Positions 36,502-46,596 of a stretch of 64,000 bases of DNA are shown piece by piece. The stretch's first letter is position 1; each line of letters opens with the position of its first letter. Location: positions 2,959,478-3,023,477 of the forward strand of contig CAADRB010000013.1 of NCBI GenBank assembly GCA_900708905.1. The letters run 5' to 3'. The stretch comes from Hymenolepis diminuta (taxonomy: Eukaryota; Platyhelminthes; Cestoda; Cyclophyllidea; Hymenolepididae). Below the pieces are notes generated by a model. The model made no database searches. It was not told the origin of the DNA and saw only the letters and a list, made by a program, of their open reading frames with translations. The translations under genes were made by a program, and so were the position numbers.

Positions 36502-39500
36502 GTGATCGGCAGATCATAACCTGCAAACTCATGCAGATGTATTAAAACAAAAGGTATATGTATCTAAAAATAATCTCAGTGTTTGCTATAAATAACTTCA
36601 AATACATCAGCAAATATAATCAGTTACTCATTTTATTATGTGATGGCTAAATAAAATATATTTTAGTGGAATTAGTACGGATTTCGAGAACTTCCATAGT
36701 AAATTTAGCTCTGCATTTAAGTTCTATTTTTTTTCTATTTGAAATAATTATATAAACACAACTAATGCGAACTAAAATTAATTGAAATTTTATTTTATAT
36801 GTACCGTTGTTTTTATAAGTTTTATAATAACAGATAGATCCGTTTATCACGACTGGAACTTGATGTTTACTAAAAAGTTGCTCTAAAAATAACGACATTA
36901 GGAATAAATATACGCACAACCAACATGAATTACCTATGTTCTTATGTGAAATCTTCAAATACTGTTTTTCCTAATAATATGAGCCTATAAATTCTTAATA
37001 TTTTATTAAATTGTTCAACTCTGCTCCTTAAAACACCAAATTCATTATATTCGGATACCGGAGATGCTATAACGTAACCAACTAGAAGTTCGGATAGTAA
37101 TCTAGCAGAGCCAACAATCTAGAAAACTCGGTAATATGGCAACTTAACACAGAAGCTAATAATCCACGGCAGATAAGAAGGCACGTTATAGTCAACACGC
37201 GTGTATTTACGAAATTCACGCTCAATCGGTATCGGCTTAAACAAATAAGAGTAATTATCAAGTGTCTCTTACCGGTGGGGAAAGAAATTACATTTTTGTT
37301 CATAGAAGAAATATTGGGAGCGGGGGAAAATAATTATCATTTCTTCTAACAGGGGAAGAGTTAAAGGCGTGACAAAAGCGTTATTGCTAATTGTATAAGT
37401 CTCTTTTACCAATTATTCCTCTCTACTTATAAAATATTATAGAACACGGTAATATGGTTCTACAAAATGTTATATCATTTATTTTAGTCAAAATATTGCT
37501 GCATTTTAAACGTAAAATGGACAGTTGTCATAGTTGTCAAATGGCAAAGGGGTGATGTCTATGATGTGGAGGCTGGAAAGGACACTTGAGTCACAAACAA
37601 CTCAAACCAAGAGGATTTGATTTGTCGATTTGTGAAAGACATTAATCTATAAATAGTTTTAATGGTATTAATTTTTTGTTCTAGACCTTACACCTCCCTC
37701 CCGAACAGTCTGTGATCCCTTGATGTAATGAGATAACGCGATCAAGGCATTATCCTCCATGTACTACCAGGACTGGATGGCATTCCTTTCCCAGTCGGTC
37801 TCTCTACAAAGACGTATGAATGATCGAATCTACGAACGTGCATGCTATACATAAGCAAATAACAATTGTTATTATTATTTATATCAGATTCCTTATTTTC
37901 CACCTCTTAACTCTCTTTATTTGAACGAATTTATTTACATTACAGTCGCAAATGATGCACAATATAGATTAACCTATTGATACAAAAAATGCGTCTCATT
38001 ATGGCGTAGTGGTTTGGACCGTTTTATACTGTCGAGTTGTACTTATAAATAGGGCAATTTCTTATAAAATCACGGTAATTCAAAGAGAAGAGCAGACCAT
38101 AACAGATTGATTTTCATGTCTAGTAATTCACTGTTATAAAATTTTCCTTGTTTAAATATTTGAGAAAATTCTGAAAATGCTTCACTCGGATATGGAAGTT
38201 CAACTAAATTACCCTGAATTAGTTATTATTTGTCTAAAAGCGTATTTACTTGTTTTAAGGAAAGTTTTGCGTCAGTCATTTAGTGAGCCCAACTGATCAT
38301 AAAAAATGCTCATTAGATGTCCGTATTAAGGATTCAAATTGAACAGGTATAGTATTTCGTTTACTGGAGAGGGAAGGTGAAGTTTGGAGATCTCGGTCGT
38401 GAAGCTGTAGGAGCTAGTCAGTGTCAATAATTTAAAACCACAATTGTCAATTGAAAATGTCAAGAGTCGTGAGTGGACAAGAGTATATTGTAAAAATTAT
38501 TATTAAAATTCGGGGAAATCATAGAGAGATGAGAGAGGGAGGAGACTAAATTTGGGACAAACAGAGAAAGCAAGAGGACTTAAGTTTGTTTGTGTGTGAA
38601 AAATGTATGCGTGTGTGAAAGAGGCATATGTATTCAGACCAAGATATGCAAGAAGGGTAATAAATTCTAGGTAATAACTGGGTGTCCGATGTGGGAAACC
38701 CCTTATGCAGATGTTTAAGGCTCGGCGAGTTTCTATGGAAGTCATAGCTATGCTATGGAAGCTTAACAAATTGTTAGATAAATAATCTTGTTTATATAAG
38801 AGATTAATATCCTTAAGGCTGAATATGTTGTCAGAAGATTGTCTGAAACATTTTTATTCTTCAAAATGAAAAGTTTTCTCCCTAGCAAGATTTTTAGTTT
38901 ATATCTCATTGCCCCTAAGACGTTCTCATATAGGAAAATGGGACAACGTTAAGTCAAACCGAAAAGTCATGGAGTGTTAATCACCTTCATTTTGGGAATT
39001 ATGGACCAGTTTAATTTTCACAATTACGGGTTTTACAAACCAATTTTAATACCTAAGGCAAAGCAAAGTAACGAGAAGGCATGGAAACTCACATAAATAG
39101 TGAAGCTATTTCGTTCATTTTTCATTATCTAAATGAAAGCTCGAATTAATAGTTGTAATCACTTCTAGCCATCTGCCGAAGTTTTCTCCATTCGGATGGA
39201 GTGGAATGGGATTCGAGTGTCACTAATATTAATACTCGCTAATTATCTGGCACTGGCTGTTGTCAATTTGTTGGAAAGGAGCATTCTGATACATGCGTAT
39301 TGATACAACAAACACCTGAAAACCCAACCAGTAAGTGGAAGAATTTACAAGCACGGAAATATTCCCAAAATTGGAAAAAAGGAAAGTAAGAGACAACAGA
39401 ACTGAGTGGAGCATTAAACCATAGGCTCACCCACTTATTTGAAATCTTAACTCTACTCATCCTCTTCAACTTGAAATATACTCTTAAATCAATAATAAAA

Positions 39501-39634
39501 CTTTAGATGTCTCAACAGTCAACTTTCTAATTTTATCTTCAAATGTTTCAAAATCGTATTTAGTTCGAAATTTATTTATTTGAGTTTATCTAACTGAGCA
39601 ATGATTAACAATTAATCACTTTACATATACTTGA

Positions 39635-39650
39635 ATTATTATTATTATTA
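39635..39650 (+). repeat. (ATT)n microsatellite
   Basis: About five ATT units in the interval between TRMT1 and the 14-3-3 gene. Confidence 0.85.
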
Positions 39651-41216
39651 TAAAACGCGTCAGTGTTAAAGTTGCAGTTAAGTATAGCACAGAAAAGCAA
39701 GAGAGTTCGAATGGAGGATGAAAAGGAGAGGTGTTGATAGAGAGAGAGCTAAATTTAGGACGTTAAAAGACCACATTTATTCTGAATTTTTTATTCACTA
39801 GGGTTTCCACTTATTATCTAAGAGACTAACTTCGTTGCGGTTAGATCTGATATTACGAAGTTCAAACTTAAGGATCTGGTTTCTAGTTATCTGAGTACTA
39901 AACCACGTAACCTGTTTTGACCAGTCAATGAAATTATAAAATCTGTATAATTATCATTAGACCTCACCCTAAGCAAGCTCTACTACGTTCCGCCATTTTA
40001 AAATTCCATAAGCTCCATAAGATCATTCTGGTTTGAAAGAAAGAAATGAATTATAGTGCCAAGACAGATCACCCTAACTGATCGCCAATAAACACTGGAC
40101 ATCTTGGATAAGAATTTGCTCATTGATCCGGTGGACGAATCAGATATTTTGGAACGCGAATTACCCACTAACCGAAATACCATCTTTCGATTCTCATCAT
40201 TTATCTCTCACTGAACTTTGCTGCCACCCGGTCGATGTCTCATGATAAAAAATTGCATTTTCTAAAATTTTTAATGATCATATAATAATGCAATCTTTGT
40301 GCTCCAATGTCTTTTGATTGTTGAAGAGCAGCAAAGTAATATCAGTGGAGAATTCAGTAAATTCACTAAATTAATTATATAAAGTGATGAGTGGTGCTAC
40401 TGATTCTCTGAAAGCCCCATGGTTAATTGTCTTAGCTATAATCTCTGTTTTTTTGGAGTTTCAAGAAGTCTCCTGATGCAATGGACTTTAGCCTAGGGTA
40501 AGTGTCTAAAAAAATGTTAAAGATGAGAAAACCTGGTGGTTTAATCAAAATTATCTTAAACTGAAAAGTTTACTTATTCACCATTTAAGTAATATCTGTC
40601 TAATAAATTCTTTTATTGTCCACCAGAGCGAGAAATTAGTGTTCGCACGCGGAACAGTGCGCAATACAAATTTGGCTTGTGCATCTGTGATGACGGTCCA
40701 AATCTGATTGGTTAACTTGATTGCCCTCACGCCTGGTCATACATGCTCCCCACGGGCCAATCATGTGCGTGCATAGCTGACGAACACCTTTTGCCTGTCT
40801 CTCTATCGATTTGCCGCATACAAATGATGACCAAATTCGTTGCCAAGTTACGATTTTACATCACCTCTACGCGAAATATGTTTCCAAAACCGTGACAAAT
40901 CACAAGAATGTAGATTACCTATTATCCGTAGTGAATCCTGATACAGAAAAGGAGAACGGAAAATTATAATTCGATAGTGCAGCTGTACTTTATATCAACC
41001 AAATTAGAGGTAATCTAAATCAGGGACTTCAGGAGTCAGACTATACTATTGTTGAGTACCGAATGTACTTTTCTAAGATGGTGTAGGAGTAATAAATCTA
41101 TAACGTGGAAATAACCTGTTTATTTGTCATGCCAGAGGTCACAGTTCGATCGAATGAGATCATATGGATGTGCTAGAAAACGCTTTAGATCGGGAAAAAA
41201 AAGCATTGTGTAGGTA

Positions 41217-41360
41217 CAGTGATCAACTTGCACGACTGTCAAGTTAGATGTCAAGAGATCGGTGCACGTTCAGTGATGTAGACGGCCACCCACACTGGTT
41301 AAATCTGTCCGACAAGACGGAAGGCAGAATACGAATTTCCCATGAGTGACTTTAGGATAC
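41217..41360 (+). repeat. SINE family A copy
   Basis: The body GGCCACCCACACTGGTTAAA and tail GCAGAATACGAATTTCCCAT match the family. The head (AAGAGATCGGTGCACG) is strongly diverged. Confidence 0.5.
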
Positions 41361-41624
41361 CTTTGCTCTACCTTAGCCAAGGACTATTGACACTCCCCTT
41401 AACCAGACTGAGAAGTTTTCAACAAATATCGTCTAAAGCTCCAAAAATATTGGCATTTCCCTCCAATGTAGACTTAATTTCACGAATCACTTTAAAAATG
41501 TTATCCATATTCCCGATAATGAAAAATTATGTCAAACCAAAAATCTACACAACTATTCCGAACATACAACAATAAATCTGGTATTTAACATTAAGCTTAC
41601 TTAATGAAACAAAAGCCTGTTAGG

Positions 41625-41990
41625 GTTAGGGTAACAACAAACTGCCAACAGCTAACAACAGCAACAACAATCGCAGAATACCAGGAGGTGATTAGACCAA
41701 AATGTATTGATCAGGCCACAATGAGGATTCAAGCGGGTAGGAGGGAGATAAAGAGCACAAGAGATGAGAGGAGAGCGTACGGACCGGTAAATACAATCGC
41801 GTGTGTGTGCGTGCGGAAATACAAAAGCAGTTTATATGAGCCACTTGGGCAAGGACGTGCGCGAGGTATTAGTGCAGTGTACTTTCAAGTGAAACGGGAC
41901 GGTTATAGAAGGGGGGAGGGGGAGGGGGGAAAATCGATGGACGCGTTTAGACATGACAGGAGTTTTGCGTCATAGAGACACAAAGATGTC
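41625..41990 (+). repeat. Dispersed repeat family B, copy 1
   Basis: This shares ordered blocks with 52255-52645: AACTGCCAACAGCTAACAAC, CAGGCCACAATGAGGATTCA, ACAAAAGCAGTTTATATGAG, CACTTGGGCAAGGACGTG and ACGGGACGGTTATAGAA. A 123-codon open frame crosses it but ignores repeat boundaries and is not kept in the other copies, so I treat it as non-coding. A purine G-tract lies at 41911-41929. There are no obvious terminal repeats and no pol III boxes. Confidence 0.7.
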
Positions 41991-42400
41991 ACTGGAGCTT
42001 CGTCGACGTAAGACCGAGGCATCTTCACGGAGAATACAAGTAAAAGGTAATTTTGGAAATCCACAAAAGATCATCCCTCAAGTCATACAAACTTCGACTA
42101 CAATCCAAATTAGATCCCCTCCATACCCCCTACTTATTTCCCAAGGAAATTAAAAAACAACTTACTCAGAGAAAGGTTTTAATTCTTCATTCTTAACTTA
42201 TATCAAGAAGCTAAAGCCATAAAGTGAACTCTATATATATGAATCGACCACTTCCTTAGCATTCTCATATTCTGACAAATAGATAATCTGAACAACTTCA
42301 AGCGCCCACAATTCATAAAAACGAAAGGCAATACAATTTACATATATAGTATTTATAATTGTCGTGATTGAAATAATTCAGAAAGCATCAAAAGTTTTTT

Positions 42401-43203
42401 TTACTCAGCTCCCTCATTATTTTCGGTCTCCTCAGGATCAGAGGTCCAAAGAGCGAGGTTGTCACGAAGAAGTTGCATGATGAGTGTGCTGTCTTTGTAG
42501 GACTCTTCATTAGCACTGTCAACATCACTAACAGCGTCATCAAATGCTTTTTTGGCCAATTGACAGGCCCTATCAGGACTGTTCATGATTTCATAGTAAA
42601 AGACTGAGTAGTTCAAAGCAAGACCAAGACGAATTGGATGAGTACAGCTGAGGCTTTCAGCAATTTTTGTGGCCTCATCGTAAGCTAAACGAGATGCTTC
42701 TACAACAGCCTTGTGTTCATCACCCTTAGCATTCTCAGCCTCGTAACGATAATAATCACCCATCATCTTCTTATAGAACACTTTACCCTCAGCATTTGAA
42801 CACTTGGAATACAGGCGTTCAATCAATTTCTAGTAGGGAATAAAATTAGCAAAAAGTTGCTACTTACAAGAACATCAGTGCAAACAGCATTGAGCTTCTT
42901 TTGAAGAACGTCGAGGTACTGCTTAATGAGGTTCTGTTTCTCAGCATCAGTAGTCCTGGGAAGACGACTAGACAGCACTCTGCAGGAGTTACGTAAAAAG
43001 CCAACAACATTTTTGAATGCAACAGAGAGGAGATTCCTTTCCTCATTGTTTAATTCCTGATCAAAGTTGGTCACCTCCTTCATACAAAAAGCCATGTCTT
43101 CAAACCTTTCAGCCTGTTCTAGACATTTAGCAGTGTAGACAAGAGACTCGCGGTCCTTCAAGGGCAATTCTTTAAGCCACTCGGTAGAGGAGGTATCAAC
43201 CAT
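42401..43203 (-). CDS. 14-3-3 protein, two exons with a 38-bp intron
   Basis: The exons are 42868-43203 (112 codons) and 42401-42829 (142 codons plus TAA), joined in phase 0 across a 38-bp intron (GTAAGT donor, CTACTAG acceptor). The product is 254 residues, normal for the family. 14-3-3 proteins are dimeric adaptors that bind phosphoserine/phosphothreonine peptides in the cytoplasm and nucleus. The ligand-groove residues are present: Lys64 and Arg71 (equivalents of K49 and R56 in human zeta) and Arg140-Tyr141 in the GDYYRY block (R127/Y128). [17 protein letters not shown] and the C-terminal [12 protein letters not shown] are signature regions. The stretch after NVVG is unusual (FLRNSCR instead of ARRSSWR), so this is a divergent isoform. 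An in-frame TGA lies upstream of the ATG, which has A at -3 and G at +4. CFAP97 lies head-to-head about 1.3 kb away. Confidence 0.96.
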
Positions 43204-44439
43204 TTTCGAAGCAGGATAACAGGAAATTCAAAATAACGCCCACAATATATTTTGAAGTCGTAGCCTTGAATAAGGTAAGAAATTGGGCAATTTGTTTTTT
43301 CGTCATATATTGCAGTATATATTTATTCTTAAACTATTAAATATTAATTGTCTAGAAAATATAATAAATACGCAAATTAAATGTGTTTGTTTAATACAGC
43401 GAACTGATCATGAATACCAAGGTCCTTTTGATGATCAACATCCTAAATCTAAAACACATAATTGACTACGAACAATAATATCTTATCGCAATTTTACAAA
43501 TAAAAACATGAAATAACCAGTATTAAAAGAGTGAAAAATTTATAAAGATGAATTTCAATCAAGCTGATCTCCACTTTCAGTATAAATATTGAAGTTTCCA
43601 GTAGATTGCATGAGGTTAGAACTATAGTATTTTTCCAGTATTTATTCCAACAATATTTGATGAAGATAACTTTGCTGATCTTATTATTATGATTCTCTTA
43701 TTTTAAATGTAGTCTTCGAGATCATCTGTTCATGCTTTCCAGAAGTGAATCAAACCTCTCTTAATTTTTTGTGTTAATTTCATTTTCTCATATGTGCAAA
43801 AGTTTATGAAAATTTGAATATTTCGTGTGGTTGCAAACTTTTGATTGTTGTTAATATTTGATGCTTTTCATTTATTCATACTATCCAAGGTAATTTCATA
43901 AGCCTACTCAAGGTTTTATTGTTAAAAATCCGTGTAAGTGGTTGAATATGATATCTGTTAAACGATCGTGGATAGAATGCCCGTCGACTTTATTTTGTTA
44001 ATGTAGGGTTAAATTTTCCAACATAGCTGATAAACGCACAACAGGCGAGTTTAGTTTTAACTTATGCAATTTTTAATTAACCATTGTCGCTTCCTTACCA
44101 CGGCACATCTCGGCATTCATTGCCTGTATAAAATCATTGTAATGCATTAGTTTTAAATAATTATATTTAGAAATAAGATTAAGGATGAGGTTCAATTTAT
44201 TAAGGGGAAAGATTCATACTGATGTTAAGGATACGATTTCGGACAATAAAAATTAATAAGAATCGTACATATACATTTGTAAGAAATATTTGCATCCCAA
44301 TTTATGTTCAAATTTAAAATGTTTAATTTAGAATCTATAAAACTTATAAATCAAATACTTACTTATTTTGTTTAAGCTTACTAATTAAATTTATAGTTGC
44401 GATGACAATTGACTCCCAATGTTTTGACTTGAAATTCGG
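43204..44439. other. Head-to-head spacer, 14-3-3 and CFAP97
   Basis: About 1.2 kb of AT-rich DNA separates two diverging genes, so both promoters must lie here or nearby. No TATA or other clear promoter element was recognised. Confidence 0.6.
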
Positions 44440-44452
44440 CACATTTTTTCAG
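44440..44452 (+). promoter_or_regulatory. Possible cis- or trans-splice acceptor before CFAP97 exon 1
   Basis: A pyrimidine tract ending CAG lies 68 nt upstream of the proposed ATG. The coding frame is open from this acceptor to the ATG. It could receive an upstream coding exon or a spliced leader, which many flatworms add to mRNAs. The sequence alone does not separate these. Confidence 0.3.
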
Positions 44453-44520
44453 TGAGAGGTATTTACCTCTCCTTGTATGATACCTTCAAGTGTTATTTTG
44501 TTCACTTAGTAGAATTTACA

Positions 44521-45992
44521 ATGAATTACAAGTTGAGTGGATCTTTTATGCACGATCGCAGGAGGTCAGGTGACACAGCAAGCACTTCCAAAAAAATTAA
44601 CAAAAATAAAATGTAAAGCATGTCCTTAAAATTTGAATGCCATTAAAATCTTCTCATTTATATTAAATAATTTCATAATATCTTGGGAGTAGTCTGTTGT
44701 TAAAATTATTTTCCAAATCTCTCGGGATTCAAAAAATCCCTGAACCCGTTTACTCTCTTTAATTTTTAGCGAAACCCACTCGCCTGTAATTGAATGCATC
44801 AGCACAGATCAAAGTGATCTTGATACGTACGATCCAAATTGTAATGCATCTTTGGAAGATTTTTCTTCATTTGTTTCTGAACATGAGTCAGAAACTGACC
44901 CTAAGGAAGATGAATCTACAATTTCGCCTTCTGTTAGCTACTCAAATCCACAAAATGATCAAATCTCAAATCACAAAAATGCTCTGGAATTACACTCGGA
45001 GAAGGCTTCAGTACCAATTGAAACGTCACCACTTCCCATAAAGAAGACTCAGTCATCTGCTCTTGCACCAAAACTTTCTAATCGTAAAAATCTCCAGCTT
45101 GTTCATTCTAGAAGTTATTCCAGTTCATTTACAACCACCAATAGAAACACTCCGATCACTGATACTGAAAGTGTGAATAATGAATCTGAGATTGGGATTG
45201 CCGATTTATCCGAGGGTTTGCGTCTACTTTCTCGAGATGCTCGGTTCCGTAGTATTCGACCCCTTTGGAGAGATCCGAACTCCCGACCTTTGCCTAGTGA
45301 TGAAATGGCTTCTGTTGAGGCTATGCTGAGGGAGTACAACAAGCTTTTAATCAAAGCTGAAAAAAATGACTGTCCTGCTCCGAAAATTGCTGTCAGAAGA
45401 CCTTATCATTCCACTCTCAATAGGTGGCGACAGCAGGAGCGGATTCAAATGGAAAACTTTGTAAGTACAAATTCTTCTCTGATTACTATTCTTTTTAGTA
45501 CTTGGCCGATCGTCTGCGCAACATCCGCCCAAGTCCAGAAATCTCTCGAGAAATACTACTTAAACGATATAAGCAGTATTTCATAACCCCGGTGACGGCT
45601 CGAAGTAATCTTTCATCTTCTTATGACGCTGATTTTTCTAATTCATCTTCCTCAGTAAGAAGTCGGCCTCGCTGTTCATCAGCGCGTCCAATTTCTCGAA
45701 GTTCTACAGGAACACCCCGTCCACTTACTGGAATAGCCTCCTCAGGTACATATTTACTAATTTAGTGTCCCCACTTTGATATTCAGCAATAATCATCAGC
45801 TAATGCATTCAAGGTCGCACATCCTCTGCAAAGTCGTCTGTTCGCAATGACCCACCCCCTATTCCCATACCCCTACGACCTTCATCTCGAATGGCATCTG
45901 GAATTAATACACCACATTCCCGAGACGTCCTCAACAGTCTAGACTCGGTGAGGCGGGCACTTCATGAGCATAGAGTAAAGGAAAAACTGTGA
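44521..45992 (+). CDS. CFAP97: CFAP97/hemingway-like ciliary protein, four exons
   Basis: The proposed exons are 44521-44612, 44770-45460, 45499-45745 and 45814-45992, with introns of 157, 38 and 68 bp. All joins keep phase, giving 402 residues. The first half is acidic and Ser/Thr-rich and looks disordered. The diagnostic block is YHSTLNRWRQQERIQMENF (243-261, end of exon 2) running into YLADRLRNIRPSPEISRE (exon 3). It matches human CFAP97, whose block reads YHSALNR followed by QQRIERENLALLKRL. The tail is Ser/Arg/Pro-rich and ends in a short charged helix-like stretch. The Drosophila homologue hemingway is needed for motile cilia and sperm tails, so an axonemal role is likely. Exons 2-4 are well supported. 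Exon 1 rests on phase and splice sites only, and the frame is open upstream to an acceptor at 44452. Confidence 0.85.
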
Positions 45993-46221
45993 GGTGATGA
46001 TCTGATTGATGAAAATCGTGTTAACTCACTGGCTCTTTTTTTTGACACTGCCCACTCCCTGTCATCATACTTTGTGCATTTGTATATGGATGCTTAAGAG
46101 TTAAAATGCAAAAAATTGTCGTATTTTCCCAGGGTTGGAATTTATATCATTGGATACCTTAAGTATTTATTTTTATCTATTGATTTCTAACTTTCGTCTC
46201 ACCTAGCAAGTAAAATTCGTG

Positions 46222-46227
46222 AATAAA
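46222..46227 (+). terminator. Possible poly(A) signal of CFAP97
   Basis: AATAAA 230 nt after the CFAP97 stop codon, the first such hexamer I see on this strand after the gene. Position is plausible; chance is not excluded. Confidence 0.45.
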
Positions 46228-46380
46228 TCAACTGTATCCTTTTATTTAAGTTATCCTCACCAAAATTTCAACTTAAAATAACCTGAATTTCAGTGTAATG
46301 AGTGAATTTTGGCGGTATCCACGGAATCCTAACGAATCCGGCTCTTTCCATTCGTCACATTTTCTTGTATTTAAACTCAG

Positions 46381-46596
46381 TGCTCATTGCTGTCTCCACT
46401 GAAATCAGAGGAGCTACTTTTTGGTAAAATAATTAATTATTTGATATTTTGGGTATCACTATATTTAACTAACAAATATGGAGGAGGAACAACTTTTTCT
46501 GTTTGGACTATACTTTTATTGTTACTATTCATCATCTACAAGTTTATAGAATTGTTTTTCGATCGGTTGGACGACAAAGGTTTTGATTTTTATTAG
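46381..46596 (+). CDS. Possible small membrane protein, terminal exon
   Basis: An open frame of 71 codons follows a pyrimidine-rich acceptor (CTCAG at 46376-46380) and ends in TAG. It has no in-frame ATG start, so it would be a terminal exon. It encodes two hydrophobic segments, roughly NYLIFWVSLYL and VWTILLLLLFIIY, separated by a short GGG-containing loop, then an acidic tail ending DDKGFDFY. I do not recognise the family. An ATG at 46298 opens a 34-codon frame in another phase just upstream, so a missing short exon or a sequence error are both possible. It lies about 390 bp after CFAP97 on the same strand. It could also be chance, because AT-rich DNA easily encodes Phe/Leu/Ile runs. Confidence 0.3.
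   Translation, partial: CSLLSPLKSEELLFGKIINYLIFWVSLYLTNKYGGGTTFSVWTILLLLLFIIYKFIELFFDRLDDKGFDFY

Larger units (their letters stand above)
36502..42400. other. Interval between TRMT1 and 14-3-3
   Basis: It holds TRMT1's promoter side, an (ATT)n run, a GC-richer patch at 40620-40900, a SINE at 41217 and family B copy 1. No gene is supported. Confidence 0.6.

Noticed and set aside
40080..40215. Acidic plus-strand frame TLDILDKNLLIDPVDESDIL and onward
   Set aside because: No acceptor at its start and a basic minus-strand frame overlaps it; mirror composition suggests chance.
41604..41975. 123-codon plus-strand frame
   Set aside because: It lies inside dispersed repeat family B and the frame is broken in the other copies.
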